NCBI GenBank assembly: GCA_934446565.1
Contig: CAKSEO010000003.1
Location: 22,949-86,948, forward strand
Length of the DNA stretch: 64,000 bases
Reading direction: 5' to 3'
From: an uncultured Oscillospiraceae bacterium
GTDB taxonomy: Bacteria > Bacillota > Clostridia > Oscillospirales > Ruminococcaceae
Made by a program: the position numbers and the translations under genes. The notes under the pieces are model-generated. The model made no database searches and was not told the origin of the DNA. It worked only from the letters and a program-made list of their open reading frames with translations. This document shows positions 25,316 through 35,012 of this stretch, piece after piece (positions within the stretch are counted from its first letter, which is position 1; every line of letters begins with the position of its first letter).

Positions 25316-26156
25316 CAGACCGCCCCTTTTCGATATCAGACAGCATTCGGATGTACTCGCCGAGCACCGGCTGGAAATGTATCCCGTAGAATCTGCGGTC
25401 GGGAGCGTCGGCGGTGTATTCTACCGCCGCGTAGGTGAATTTCGTCGCTATATCCAGAGCCAGCGGATAGTCTGCGCCTCTGAGCACCGCTCCCAACAGA
25501 GCCGAAGCGAACACGTCCCCCGTACCGGAACATGCGACGTCCTTTTTAGGGGTCAGGCACTCTGTGAATGTTCCGTCGAAGCAGCCCACAGCGCCTAACT
25601 GCCCCTTTTCCGAGAACCCGGTTATAACAGCGAACTTCACGCCGAACGAGCACAGCTCCCGCAGCATTTCCTTGGTTTCGTGCAGCGTCGGGCAGGGATT
25701 GAAACTCCGCCCGGTGAGCAGACAAGCTTCCGTTATGTTGGGTGTGATGATATCCGCGCCCTCAATGAACTTCCGCATTCTCGCGGGGTAGTCGTCGGTA
25801 AGGGCGGCGTACATCTTTCCATTGTCGCCCATCACCGGGTCGATGAACAGCGGCGTACCCGGCTTACGGAAGCGGCGTATGAACCCCTCGATGTGCTCTA
25901 TCTGGTCGATGGACGCGATGTATCCGGTGTATATCCCCTCAAAATCTATGTGCTCGCGCTCCAGCTGGTCGCTTATAGGCGTGAGCTGCTCGGTGAGGTC
26001 TATGCTGTAGAATGTCGGGAATCCCGTGTGGTTGGAAAGCAACGCGGTAGGTATCCCGCAACACTCCACCCCTGCCGCAGACAGCACCGGAATAGCGGCG
26101 GTCAGCGAGCAGCTCCCCACGCAGGAGAAATCTTGTATCGTAACTATCCTTTTCAT
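25308..26156 (-). CDS. pdxY: Pyridoxamine/pyridoxal kinase
   Basis: Ribokinase-fold kinase that phosphorylates B6 vitamers in salvage. Features: QDFSCVGSCSLTAAIPVLS at the N-terminus, substrate loop TALLSNHTGFP, DPVMGDNGK, TPNITEACLL, and the ATP/anion-hole motif CSGTGDVFASAL with its catalytic Asp. ATG 26156 (282 residues) is preferred to a TTG three codons earlier that overlaps the upstream stop; neither has a strong ribosome site, so translation probably depends on the preceding gene. A neighbouring EamA permease may handle a related vitamer, which is inference. Confidence 0.85.
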   Translation of the reverse strand: MKRIVTIQDFSCVGSCSLTAAIPVLSAAGVECCGIPTALLSNHTGFPTFYSIDLTEQLTPISDQLEREHIDFEGIYTGYIASIDQIEHIEGFIRRFRKPGTPLFIDPVMGDNGKMYAALTDDYPARMRKFIEGADIITPNITEACLLTGRSFNPCPTLHETKEMLRELCSFGVKFAVITGFSEKGQLGAVGCFDGTFTECLTPKKDVACSGTGDVFASALLGAVLRGADYPLALDIATKFTYAAVEYTADAPDRRFYGIHFQPVLGEYIRMLSDIEKGRSDA

Positions 26157-26161
26157 TGTGT

Positions 26162-29026
26162 TCAACTCTGGTTCTTTACTTTATAGTCGGGTATCCATCT
26201 GCGGAGCGCCGCGGTCAGCGAACGTACTTCCAGCGGCTTTGCGACATGCCCGTTCATGCCGTGTTCCTTTGCAATTTTTACATCCTCGATGAACGCGTTC
26301 GCGGTCATCGCGATTATCGGTATCGTCTTTGCGTCAGGACGGTCGAGAGCGCGTATCTTATCGGAGGCGCGATGACCGTCCAGAATCGGCATCTGTATAT
26401 CCATGAATATCAGGCTATAGTAGCCAACAGGCGACTTGCTGAACATCTCCACCGCCTCTGCGCCGTTGCTTGCGACCTCCGTCACAAGCCCCGCCTCGGC
26501 AAGGAATTCCGACGCTATCTCCGCGTTGAATTCCAGGTCCTCCGCAAGCAGTATGTGCTTTCCGCCGAAGTCGTAATCCGACATGCGCTCGCGTCTGGTC
26601 TGCTCGTCCATCGAGATCCCGCCGATGTAGCTCGGCTCCTCCGCGCCCTTTTTCAGCGCGACTGTCACATCAAACATCGAGCCCTTTCCGACCTCGCTGT
26701 TGATGGAAATGTCGCCGTTCATCATGCGCGCGATGTTTATTGCGATGGCCATTCCCAGTCCGTTGCCCTGGATACCGCTTATGCGGTCGTCGTCTGCGCG
26801 CACGAACGGATCGAATATCTTATGCAAGAACTCCTGGCTCATTCCGATTCCGGTGTCCTTTACCGTGAACAGGTATCGGCATATTCCGTGATGGTCGGGG
26901 TTCAGCTCCTTGACCGAGAAGTGTATCTCGCCGCCGTCCGGAGTGTACTTCACCGCGTTGCTGAGTATGTTCATCAGCAGCTGGCGCAGCTTTGCCTGGT
27001 CGCCTATAACTGAATAGTTAAGCCCCGGCTCTGTCTCGACGGTAAATATCTGGTGCTTCTTGTCAGTCAGGGTGCGTATAGTCCCAGTGGTGTCGTCGAT
27101 GAAAGTTTTCAGGTCGAACGGCTCGCTCGCCAGGGTGGTTTTTCCGCTCTCTATCGAGGACAGGTCCAGGACATTGTTGATTATCTCCAGCAGCTGATGT
27201 CCGGAGGTCTGTATCTTCTCAAGGCAGTCGTTCACCCTGGCGGTATCGTCGATGTGCTCCTGCGCTATCACGGACATTCCCAGGATGGAATTCAGCGGCG
27301 TGCGGATATCGTGGCTCATCTGGCTCATGAATATCGTCTTGGCGGAATTCGCGTGCTGCGCCTGGTCGAATGCGTCGCGGAGAGCCTGTTCAACGCGTTT
27401 CGCCTGGTCGTGCTCCCCGGTGATATCCCGGACATAGGTGAGCCCCCAGATATCCCCGGTCTCCATATCCAGCGTGAGTATTACCGCCTCGCGGAAATAT
27501 CCCGTCTTTTCTCCGATGCAGAACTCGTACTCGGTATCGAAGCTGCGGCGGTGGCTGTTGTACATATCCGCGAGCGTTTTCGTGCAGAATGTCCGGCGGA
27601 AATTCTCGGCGGCCTTGACGTCAACGAACAGCTCTGATTTTTTCCTGATATACTCGTTATAAGAGCACGGTACAGCAAGTCCCATCTGCGGCAGAAGCGC
27701 GTCAACGCCCTCCTGCTCGATTATCTCATCATAGATGATATCCCGGGTGATATTGTAAGTATAGACAGCTATCGCATTGGACAGTATCGCCTGTCTGTAC
27801 TGGCTCTCGGAACGCAGCGCGCGTTCCAGCCGCTGCTGGTAGCGCAGCTCCCTGAGTTTTTCGGTAGTCACCTGCTGAACGCTTAGTATCGCGAGGGCAG
27901 GCTCGCCGTTCTCATCCGCAGATGACATGAATGCCTGGATACGCAGCCATTCCGGCTCTCCTCCGGTTGTACGGCAGAATTCGCACTCTATCATCTTTTC
28001 ACCGGCGCGGAACTGTTCCGTCATGTGTTCAATGCTGTAGTTGAACAGTATAGCGTTCCTGTCGGCGGGGCTGCATCCGCAGTTATCAGCGAACCTAAGC
28101 AGCGCTTCATTGTATTGACCTATTTCATTAAAATGCTCTGCAAAAAGCCCCTGCTTGTCCGAGGAGGAATAGAAGCTCCCCCCGCGCAGGTCGATGAGGT
28201 CGAGTATCATGTAGGGTATCGCCAGCCCGTTTATCAGGCGGTTCCGCAGCTCCTCCATGAATATCGCGCGGTGGTCTGCGGCGATACGCCGGAAAACAAT
28301 GAATTCCGGGTAACGCCCGGCAAGGCTCTGCTTCATTCTTACAAGCCGCAGATTGACCCAGCAGGGACCGTCCGGACGCATGAATCGGAATTCCCCGTGT
28401 ACCTCATCGGAGCTTGCAAATGCGGAAATCACAGTGCTGCGGGTGAGCATTTCAATAAGCCTGGGGCGGTCGTCCGGGTGTATGCAGAACTGGAACTTCT
28501 CCAGCCACTCGTCGTAGCTGCATTCGCAGCCCGCCGTCGTACTGGTGTTGAAGTAGTCGTTGAGCAGCATGAGCCTGCCCTGTTCGATGTCGGTCAGCGC
28601 GCAGAAAGCAAAGCTGTCCAGCATTTTTTCGCCGAGCAGCCTTGTCAGCAGCTGGAGGTCCGGGTCGTAGCCGTAGAGCTGCGTGCGGTCAGCGGGCACT
28701 CCCTTGAAGAAGCCGTAGATGGTCACGGCACCGTTATCCTTGCCAGCCAGCATTCCGGTGCTGTAGGCGGTGTAGAGTCCCTTGGTCTTGTGCCGCCAGC
28801 GGTATTTCACCTCCGCGCGGATATTGTGGCGGGTGCTGGCGATAGCTTCCTTGACGACCGGCATATCATCCGGGTGGACGCACTCCTCCCACATGCGGTA
28901 GTTGCCTTCGGGGTCGGAATTGTCCTTTACCCCGAATATCTTCATGAAATCCTCGTCAAAAAAAAGCTGATGGGGATATCCCCTGCGGATAACCATTCTG
29001 AACGTTCCTGAAATAATCGAATCCAT
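26162..29026 (-). CDS. Soluble multi-PAS hybrid sensor histidine kinase
   Basis: A 954-residue signalling kinase without transmembrane segment, so it senses an internal cue. Three to four PAS-like repeats fill residues 1-560 (each with an HPDD or equivalent). The phosphorylated His is in MSQMSHDIRTPLNSILG; the ATPase has N-box LLMNILSNAVKYTPDGG, DTGIGMS and GNGLGMAIA. A receiver ends the protein: LLAEDLEFN, phosphoacceptor Asp in FMDIQMP, and MTANAF/KPLE. No Hpt domain is present, so the output partner lies elsewhere. It precedes pdxY by a few bases. Confidence 0.9.
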   Translation of the reverse strand: MDSIISGTFRMVIRRGYPHQLFFDEDFMKIFGVKDNSDPEGNYRMWEECVHPDDMPVVKEAIASTRHNIRAEVKYRWRHKTKGLYTAYSTGMLAGKDNGAVTIYGFFKGVPADRTQLYGYDPDLQLLTRLLGEKMLDSFAFCALTDIEQGRLMLLNDYFNTSTTAGCECSYDEWLEKFQFCIHPDDRPRLIEMLTRSTVISAFASSDEVHGEFRFMRPDGPCWVNLRLVRMKQSLAGRYPEFIVFRRIAADHRAIFMEELRNRLINGLAIPYMILDLIDLRGGSFYSSSDKQGLFAEHFNEIGQYNEALLRFADNCGCSPADRNAILFNYSIEHMTEQFRAGEKMIECEFCRTTGGEPEWLRIQAFMSSADENGEPALAILSVQQVTTEKLRELRYQQRLERALRSESQYRQAILSNAIAVYTYNITRDIIYDEIIEQEGVDALLPQMGLAVPCSYNEYIRKKSELFVDVKAAENFRRTFCTKTLADMYNSHRRSFDTEYEFCIGEKTGYFREAVILTLDMETGDIWGLTYVRDITGEHDQAKRVEQALRDAFDQAQHANSAKTIFMSQMSHDIRTPLNSILGMSVIAQEHIDDTARVNDCLEKIQTSGHQLLEIINNVLDLSSIESGKTTLASEPFDLKTFIDDTTGTIRTLTDKKHQIFTVETEPGLNYSVIGDQAKLRQLLMNILSNAVKYTPDGGEIHFSVKELNPDHHGICRYLFTVKDTGIGMSQEFLHKIFDPFVRADDDRISGIQGNGLGMAIAINIARMMNGDISINSEVGKGSMFDVTVALKKGAEEPSYIGGISMDEQTRRERMSDYDFGGKHILLAEDLEFNAEIASEFLAEAGLVTEVASNGAEAVEMFSKSPVGYYSLIFMDIQMPILDGHRASDKIRALDRPDAKTIPIIAMTANAFIEDVKIAKEHGMNGHVAKPLEVRSLTAALRRWIPDYKVKNQS

Positions 29027-29050
29027 CGGGAATCTCCCCCTCTTTAATTA

Positions 29051-30244
29051 TCAATCTCTGCTGTAAAGGTCTCTCGTGTAGACCTTTCCGCTGACGTCGC
29101 TGAGCTCGCTGCTCATGCGGTTTGCAAGTATCACATCCGAGCGGCGCTTGAACTCGCCGAAGTCGCGGCAAACCTCGTAATCGAAGAACTCCTGTCCTTC
29201 TTTCAGCGTGGGCTCGAAGATTATCACCTTTATGCCGCGCTTTTCAAGGCGCTTCATTATGCCCTGTATGGAGCTCTGGCGGAAGTTGTCTGAATTCGAC
29301 TTCATCGTAAGGCGGTAAACGCCGACCGTCTGCGGTTTCATGGACGCGATGTGTTCCGCGATGTAATCCTTACGGGTCTTGTTGGCGGCAACTATCGCGG
29401 TTATGATGTCGTTGGGAACATCCGCGTAATTTGCAAGCAGCTGCTTCGTATCCTTGGGCAGGCAGTAGCCGCCGTATCCGAAGCTCGGATTGTTGTAATG
29501 CGAGCCGATACGCGGGTCAAGTCCTACGCCGTCGATTATCTCGCGGGCGTTGAGCCCTTTCATCTCTGCGTAGGTGTCCAGCTCGTTAAAGTAAGCTACG
29601 CGCAGCGCAAGGTAAGTATTGCTGAACAGCTTTACCGCCTCCGCCTCGGTGGGGTTGAGGTGCAGCGTGGGGATATCCTGCTTTATCGCGCCCTGCTGGA
29701 GCAGTCCGGCGAAAACATGAGCGCGCTCGACAGAATCCGCCCAGTCCTGCGGCGCTCCGACGATAATGCGGGAGGGGTACAGGTTATCGTACAGCGCCTG
29801 ACCCTCGCGCAGGAATTCCGGAGAGAATATCAGACGGTGCGCATTATCTGTATATTTCTTGTGGAGCCCGGCGGTGAACCCTACCGGCACGGTGGACTTC
29901 ACAACTATAGTGCAGTGGTCGTTAACAGAAAGGACCTGGTCGATAACTCCCTCGACCGATGATGTGTCGAAGTAGTTCTTCTCCGCGTCGTAGTTGGTGG
30001 GAGTTGCGATGACAACAAGCTCAGCTGTTGTGTATGCCGGATTCCATTCAGTGGTCGCTGTTAGGGTGAGCGGCTTTTCTGCGAGGTATTCCTCAATGTA
30101 TTTATCCGCGATGGGCGATTTCTTCGAATTTATGAGCGCCACCTTTTCCGGAATTATATCCACTGCGGTGACGTCGTTGTGCTGGGACAGCAGCACCGCC
30201 ATCGAAAGTCCGACGTATCCTGTTCCCGCTACGGTTATTTTCAT
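29051..30244 (-). CDS. ugd: UDP-glucose 6-dehydrogenase
   Basis: NAD-dependent four-electron oxidation of UDP-glucose to UDP-glucuronate, a precursor of capsule and wall polymers. The Rossmann motif is [13 protein letters not shown] (residues 7-19); KSTVPVGFT and [11 protein letters not shown] are family blocks; the catalytic Cys is in [15 protein letters not shown]. Length 397 matches the short Ugd type. It lies just ahead of the histidine kinase with a 24-base gap. Confidence 0.92.
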   Translation of the reverse strand: MKITVAGTGYVGLSMAVLLSQHNDVTAVDIIPEKVALINSKKSPIADKYIEEYLAEKPLTLTATTEWNPAYTTAELVVIATPTNYDAEKNYFDTSSVEGVIDQVLSVNDHCTIVVKSTVPVGFTAGLHKKYTDNAHRLIFSPEFLREGQALYDNLYPSRIIVGAPQDWADSVERAHVFAGLLQQGAIKQDIPTLHLNPTEAEAVKLFSNTYLALRVAYFNELDTYAEMKGLNAREIIDGVGLDPRIGSHYNNPSFGYGGYCLPKDTKQLLANYADVPNDIITAIVAANKTRKDYIAEHIASMKPQTVGVYRLTMKSNSDNFRQSSIQGIMKRLEKRGIKVIIFEPTLKEGQEFFDYEVCRDFGEFKRRSDVILANRMSSELSDVSGKVYTRDLYSRD

Positions 30245-30422
30245 ATCTTTTTCCCCCTGATGGAAATTTATTATCTAGATAGAACGCTGTTTTCTGAGAC
30301 ACAGCTTAACTATTATATTATAGTACCTCAGACGTAAATTGTCAAGTGATGAACGATATCCACGATATACAAATCTTTTCAAGGAAAACTGTGATATTTT
30401 GATGATAACTTAACAGAAATTG

Positions 30423-30451
30423 TTGACCATCAGCAGGAAACATGCTATAAT
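30423..30451 (+). promoter_or_regulatory. Promoter for choloylglycine hydrolase gene
   Basis: TTGACC (30423-30428), 17-base spacer, TATAAT (30446-30451), 55 bases before the ATG. Confidence 0.65.
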
Positions 30452-30506
30452 ACTTCATGCACAATCGGGCATGATAATACCAACGATATGAAAGCGAGGA
30501 AGTAAT

Positions 30507-31481
30507 ATGTGCACAGCTGCGACTTATAATACAGAATGCTTCTACATGGGCAGAACGCTGGATTACGAGTTCTCCTACGGCGAGGAAATAACTGTAACTC
30601 CACGGAACTACCGCTTTGTATTCAGCCACTGCGGAGAGCTCACCAGTCACTATGCGATAATCGGGATGGCGCATGTCGCCGGGGATTACCCCCTCTACTA
30701 TGACGCGGTGAATGAAAAGGGGCTCGGCATGGCGGGGCTGAATTTCGTAGGCAACGCGAAATACTCCGCTCCCCGGGAGGGAACGCGCAATGTTGCTCAG
30801 TTTGAGTTCATCCCCTGGATACTGTCGCAGTGCGCCGATATTTCCCAGGCGCGGGAGCTCATCTCCGGCATGACCCTCACCGGGACTCCGTTCAGCGAGC
30901 AGCTCCCTGCGGCGCAGCTCCACTGGATGATCGCGGACAGCTCCGGCTGCATCGTGGTGGAATCCACCGCAGACGGGCTGCACGTCTACGAAAACAAAGC
31001 GGGCGTGCTGACTAACAATCCCCCGTTCGATCAGCAGATGTTCCTGCTGAACAATTACATGAACCTCTCCCCGAAAGACCCGCAGAACAGCTTCGCGGAG
31101 GGTCTGGAGCTCACCCGCTACAGCCGCGGGATGGGCGCGCTGGGGCTCCCCGGCGACCTGTCGTCCACGTCGAGGTTCGCAAGGGTAGCGTTCACGCGAA
31201 ACAACTCCCGCTCAGGGAGCTCCGAGCCGGAAAGCGTGGGGCAGTTCTTCCACATCCTCGGCTCCGTGGAGCAGACCCGTGGCTGCTGTGAGGTCGCGCC
31301 GGGGAAGTTCGAGATAACGATATACACTTCCTGCTGGAACGCGCAGACCGGCGTTTACTACTACACGACCTACCTCGACCGCCGCATAAACGCCGTGGAC
31401 ATGCACCGCGCCGACCTGGACGGAACAGCCCTCGTGCGCTACCCAATGCTACAGCAGGAGGACGTAAACTTCCAGAATTGA
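30507..31481 (+). CDS. Choloylglycine hydrolase family (bile salt hydrolase / penicillin V acylase)
   Basis: N-terminal-nucleophile amidase of 324 residues. Cys2 (MCTAATY) is exposed after Met removal; Arg16 and Asp19 (GRTLDYE), the Asn of GLNFVGN, the Asn of LTNNPPFDQQ and the Arg of STSRFARV complete the catalytic set of bile salt hydrolases. This favours deconjugation of glycine- or taurine-bile salts over penicillin V, but the two cannot be separated by motifs alone. No signal peptide; cytoplasmic. GAGGAAG precedes the start. Monocistronic with its own promoter and terminator. Confidence 0.85.
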   Translation: MCTAATYNTECFYMGRTLDYEFSYGEEITVTPRNYRFVFSHCGELTSHYAIIGMAHVAGDYPLYYDAVNEKGLGMAGLNFVGNAKYSAPREGTRNVAQFEFIPWILSQCADISQARELISGMTLTGTPFSEQLPAAQLHWMIADSSGCIVVESTADGLHVYENKAGVLTNNPPFDQQMFLLNNYMNLSPKDPQNSFAEGLELTRYSRGMGALGLPGDLSSTSRFARVAFTRNNSRSGSSEPESVGQFFHILGSVEQTRGCCEVAPGKFEITIYTSCWNAQTGVYYYTTYLDRRINAVDMHRADLDGTALVRYPMLQQEDVNFQN

Positions 31482-31490
31482 ATCCCGCCT

Positions 31491-31522
31491 ACCGGACAGC
31501 TTTTCAGGCTGTCCGGTTTTTA
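31491..31522 (+). terminator. Rho-independent terminator
   Basis: ACCGGACAGC / GCTGTCCGGT, 7-base loop, followed by five T residues, ten bases after the hydrolase stop. Confidence 0.9.
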
Positions 31523-31581
31523 ATTCTGTTGATACAAAACATTTGTAACCAAATTGTAACCAAATCGTAATATAACTGTAA

Positions 31582-31609
31582 TTGACTTCCTGCAATAATC
31601 TGCTATAAT
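31582..31609 (+). promoter_or_regulatory. Promoter for VanW-family gene
   Basis: TTGACT (31582-31587), 16-base spacer, TATAAT (31604-31609). Confidence 0.6.
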
Positions 31610-31646
31610 AATTATAGGGAAATATCACGAAACGGAGGTGATAGAT

Positions 31647-32492
31647 GTGAAAAAGAGAAAACTGTTCTGTGAGCGGTCGCCGGTCTGCTACCGCATTTCA
31701 CTTGGTAAGGAATACCTCCTGAGGGATATCCGCGATTCTTTCAGCGGCGAAAAATTCGCGAGTATCCGCAATACAGTCCCATTCAGCAGCATCGTTAAAA
31801 ACCACACATCCAACGCGCAGCGCCACCTGGAGGGCGTAGATATGGAGCTCCAGCGCAACAAGCTGGTGAACCTCCGGCTCGCGGCGGCTCAGATAAATGG
31901 TATAATCATCCAGCCCGGGGAAACGTTCTCTTTTTGGCGGCTGGTAGGCAATCCCACAGAAAAGCGCGGCTACCTTGACGGGCTGGTGATAAGCGCCGGA
32001 AAACTCGGGCGCGGCGTCGGCGGCGGGCTGTGTCAGCTCGCGAACCTGATACACTGGCTGGTGCTGAACAGTCCGCTCACCGTGACCGAACTGGTGCACC
32101 ATTCCGACGCGCTCTTCCCGGATTCCGGCAGGAGGGTGCCGTTCGGAACAGGAACAAGCGTATTTTACAAGAATGTGGACTATCGCTTTAAGAACACCAC
32201 CGACCGCCCGGTGCAGCTGCTGGTATGGCTGGACGAAAACACATTGTACGGCGAACTCCGCGCGCCGCAGCCTTTCCCTTACATATACCGCATAACCGAG
32301 GAAGATCAGGGCTACGTAGAGGAGGACGGCGAATTTTTCCGGGTCAGCCGGGTGTACCGCGTGGTACTCGACCGGGAGCGCCGGGTGATACGACGGGAAC
32401 TGGTGCTGGACAACCACTCCAAAGTGATGTACGACTACTCGCTTATCCCCAGCAGCCAGATAATCACTCCCAGACTAAGGCGGCTGACATGA
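31647..32492 (+). CDS. VanW-family protein
   Basis: A 281-residue protein with the VanW signature: IIQPGETFSFWRLVGNPTEKRGYL, then GVGGGLCQLANLIHWLVLNSPL and FGTGTSVFYKNVDYRFKN. VanW is encoded in some vancomycin-resistance clusters but its activity is unknown. No signal peptide is apparent. GTG 31647 is chosen because GGAGG (31634-31638) lies 8 bases before it; an in-frame GTG at 31638 overlaps that site. Not accompanied by van genes, so no resistance is implied. Confidence 0.8.
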   Translation: MKKRKLFCERSPVCYRISLGKEYLLRDIRDSFSGEKFASIRNTVPFSSIVKNHTSNAQRHLEGVDMELQRNKLVNLRLAAAQINGIIIQPGETFSFWRLVGNPTEKRGYLDGLVISAGKLGRGVGGGLCQLANLIHWLVLNSPLTVTELVHHSDALFPDSGRRVPFGTGTSVFYKNVDYRFKNTTDRPVQLLVWLDENTLYGELRAPQPFPYIYRITEEDQGYVEEDGEFFRVSRVYRVVLDRERRVIRRELVLDNHSKVMYDYSLIPSSQIITPRLRRLT

Positions 32493-32617
32493 GCACATAT
32501 ACGGATACTGGAGAAATACGCGCGGCGCGTTCCTGACCCCCGTCAGAGCGCATACCACGCAGGATCATCGCCGGGGGAACTTCCGCAAAACGGAAGACGG
32601 CGGAAAGGGGTAATTAT

Positions 32618-32932
32618 ATGAACAAAACAGGATTCAAAGCAACCGTAATCGCATGTGGCGCGATACTGGTGATACTCTGCGTGGCGCTGACATTCATGCT
32701 GTGCAACATAGTCCCGACAGCCTGGATGGAACGCGTTGAAATAAACGGCAGAGTGATACCAGTCGCGGGCGCCGGGCTTGATTACAAAGCAGACATGCCG
32801 ATATGGAAAGGCGGCGTGGCAGACGGCGTACTCGTTATGAAAGACGGCACGGAATACAGCATAAAGTACAGTATGGATTACGGCGTATTCACCATTGAAG
32901 ATAAATTCGGAATGTACGTTTCCCGCGCATAA
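32618..32932 (+). CDS. Small single-span membrane protein, unknown
   Basis: A 104-residue protein with an N-terminal hydrophobic helix (residues about 9-30: VIACGAILVILCVALTFML) and an external beta-rich tail (MERVEINGRVIPVAGAG, KDGTEYSIKYSMDYG). The start follows GGAAAGGGG. About 125 bases separate it from the VanW gene, and they contain a nested GC hairpin near 32568-32600. No family recognised. Confidence 0.65.
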   Translation: MNKTGFKATVIACGAILVILCVALTFMLCNIVPTAWMERVEINGRVIPVAGAGLDYKADMPIWKGGVADGVLVMKDGTEYSIKYSMDYGVFTIEDKFGMYVSRA

Positions 32933-32940
32933 ATACAGAT

Positions 32941-32975
32941 ATATCCCCGCAATTCAGTAAAAATTGCGGGGATAT
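32941..32975. terminator. Perfect 14-bp hairpin
   Basis: ATATCCCCGCAATT at 32941-32954 pairs with 32962-32975. No long T-run follows, but position right after the small membrane gene and before the aspS promoter fits a terminator. Confidence 0.6.
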
Positions 32976-32986
32976 CGTATAAAATA

Positions 32987-33015
32987 TTGACAATTCCGCA
33001 TTTTAGTGTTATAAT
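32987..33015 (+). promoter_or_regulatory. aspS promoter
   Basis: TTGACA (32987-32992), 17-base spacer, TATAAT (33010-33015). A leader of about 145 bases follows with two GC hairpins (33033-33053 GGCGCAG/CTGCGCC, and CGGCAT/ATGCCG near 33073-33089). Confidence 0.75.
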
Positions 33016-33159
33016 AAGTTGTTGAATTATGTGGCGCAGAGGAATACTGCGCCGAAAGGCTGTGATATAATGCGGCATAACAATGCCGGTCATAATCGCG
33101 TGTGCAACGTGACCAGATCTAAGTAATTTTCCGCTACGGCGGGCGACATTATTATACAC

Positions 33160-34950
33160 TTGAAAGGATTGAAGGAATTGTTCAGAGAAAACGAATACCG
33201 CACGCAGTACTGCAACGCGGTCACTGAAAGCGATATAGGCAAAAAGGTAAGGGCTGCCGGCTGGGTCGAGAATATCCGCGACCACGGCGGTATCATGTTC
33301 ATCGACCTGCGCGACCACTACGGCGTAGTTCAGGTCGTATTCCACAACGAGAAGCTGCTGGAGGGCATCCACAAGGAGTGCGCCGTTTCCATCGCAGGCA
33401 CTGTTTTAAAGCGCGACGAGAGCACCTACAACGATAAGATCGAGACTGGCACCGTTGAGATAGAGGCGGAGGAAGTCCGCATTCTCGGCAAGGTGACGGA
33501 GCAGCTTCCGTTTGAAGTAGCTACCTCCCGTGAGACACGCGAGGATGTACGTCTCAAGTACCGTTACCTCGACCTCAGAAACAAGAAGATGCACGACAAC
33601 ATCGTGCTCCGTTCCAAGATAATCAGCTTCCTGCGCAACAAGATGAGCAGCATGGGCTTCCTGGAGCTCCAGACTCCTATCCTGTCCACCTCCTCACCCG
33701 AGGGCGCAAGAGATTACCTTATCCCCAGCCGTAAGCACCACGGCAAGTTCTACGCTCTGCCGCAGGCTCCGCAGATCTTCAAGCAGATCTACATGGTTTC
33801 CGGCTTCGACAAGTACTTCCAGATCGCTCCCTGCTTCCGCGACGAGGACGCAAGAGCCGACCGCTCCCCCGGAGAGTTCTACCAGCTCGACTTCGAGATG
33901 AGCTTCGCTACCCAGGAGGACGTTTTCGCTGTTGCTGAGGAAGTACTCTCCGCTACATTCTCCGAGTTCTCCGACAAGCAGGTATCCCCTGCCCCGTTCA
34001 GACGTATAACCTACAAGGAAGCAATGCTGACCTACGGTTCAGACAAGCCCGACCTCCGCAATCCGCTGGTCATAAAGGAGCTTTCCGACCTGTTCGTTGA
34101 CAGCGATTTCAAGCCTTTCTGCAACAAGACCGTCCGCGGTATCAGAGTTCCCGGAATGGCTAAGCAGTCCAAGACTTTCTTCAAGAGCATGGAGGACTTC
34201 GCAGTACAGGAAGTCGGCATGAAGGGTCTGGGCTACTTCAAGGTCGAGCCGGGCGAGAACGGCATGTTCAAGTACAACGGTCCGATCGACAAGTTCCTCA
34301 ACGACGATCAGCGCAGGGAGCTGGCGGCACGCTGCGAACTCCAGGAGGGCGACGTACTCTACTTCATCGCCGACACCGCGAAGAATGCTCCGAAGTTTGC
34401 CGGACAGATACGCACTGAGGTCGCAAAGCGCATGAACCTCATCGACGAGAGCCGCTTTGAGCTGTGCTTCATCGTTGACTTCCCGATGTACGAGCTGGAC
34501 GAGGAGACCGGAAAGATAATCTTCACTCACAACCCGTTCTCCATGCCGCAGGGCGGTCTGGACGCGCTGCTGAACAAGGATCCGCTGGATATCCTCGCAT
34601 ATCAGTACGACATCGTATGCAACGGTGTTGAGCTTTCCTCCGGCGCAGTCCGCAACCACGACCTCGACATCATGATAAAGGCGTTCGAGATCGCAGGCTA
34701 CACCGAGGAGGATGTTGCAAGCAAGTTCGGCGCGCTCTACAACGCATTCAAGTTCGGCGCTCCGCCTCATGCTGGTATGGCTCCCGGCGTTGACCGTATG
34801 ATCATGCTGCTCACCGGCGAGGAGAGCATCCGCGAGATCATCGCGTTCCCGCTGAACTCCAACGCGCAGGATCTGCTCCTCGGCGCACCTACCGAGGTAA
34901 CAGAGCAGCAGCTCCGCGAGGTACACATCAAGGTCCGCAAGCAGATGTGA
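33160..34950 (+). CDS. aspS: Aspartyl-tRNA synthetase, bacterial type
   Basis: Class II synthetase charging tRNA-Asp (or Asp and Asn if non-discriminating). N-terminal OB fold (VRAAGWVENIRDHGGIMFIDLRDH), motif 2 (CFRDEDARADR, bacterial EFYQLDFEMSF), the GAD insertion in the middle, and motif 3 (GAPPHAGMAPGVDRMIMLL). Length about 596 is normal. No ATG fits: candidates are TTG at 33160, or TTG at 33178, which has AAAGGA about 10 bases upstream; the coordinates given use the earlier one. The gene has its own promoter and long leader; no T-box was found. Confidence 0.92.
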   Translation: MKGLKELFRENEYRTQYCNAVTESDIGKKVRAAGWVENIRDHGGIMFIDLRDHYGVVQVVFHNEKLLEGIHKECAVSIAGTVLKRDESTYNDKIETGTVEIEAEEVRILGKVTEQLPFEVATSRETREDVRLKYRYLDLRNKKMHDNIVLRSKIISFLRNKMSSMGFLELQTPILSTSSPEGARDYLIPSRKHHGKFYALPQAPQIFKQIYMVSGFDKYFQIAPCFRDEDARADRSPGEFYQLDFEMSFATQEDVFAVAEEVLSATFSEFSDKQVSPAPFRRITYKEAMLTYGSDKPDLRNPLVIKELSDLFVDSDFKPFCNKTVRGIRVPGMAKQSKTFFKSMEDFAVQEVGMKGLGYFKVEPGENGMFKYNGPIDKFLNDDQRRELAARCELQEGDVLYFIADTAKNAPKFAGQIRTEVAKRMNLIDESRFELCFIVDFPMYELDEETGKIIFTHNPFSMPQGGLDALLNKDPLDILAYQYDIVCNGVELSSGAVRNHDLDIMIKAFEIAGYTEEDVASKFGALYNAFKFGAPPHAGMAPGVDRMIMLLTGEESIREIIAFPLNSNAQDLLLGAPTEVTEQQLREVHIKVRKQM

Positions 34951-34965
34951 TACGACAAACAAATC

Positions 34966-35001
34966 ACGGCATAGTCAGCAAAACTGGCTATGCCGTTTTT
35001 T
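34966..35001 (+). terminator. Rho-independent terminator after aspS
   Basis: CGGCATAG-CAG / CTG-CTATGCCG hairpin followed by six T residues; it also separates aspS from the convergent spoIIIA operon. Confidence 0.9.
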
Positions 35002-35012
35002 ATTGAGTTCCG

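Noticed and set aside
31647..32492. Vancomycin-resistance locus because of VanW
   Set aside because: No vanH/A/X or vanR/S genes are near; VanW-family proteins are widespread and their function is unknown.
32568..32617. c-di-GMP riboswitch before the small membrane gene
   Set aside because: A nested hairpin is present, but the conserved core of either c-di-GMP riboswitch class was not found.
32987..33160. T-box leader for aspS
   Set aside because: No AGGGTGG-type T-box sequence or anti-terminator was seen; only unrelated hairpins.
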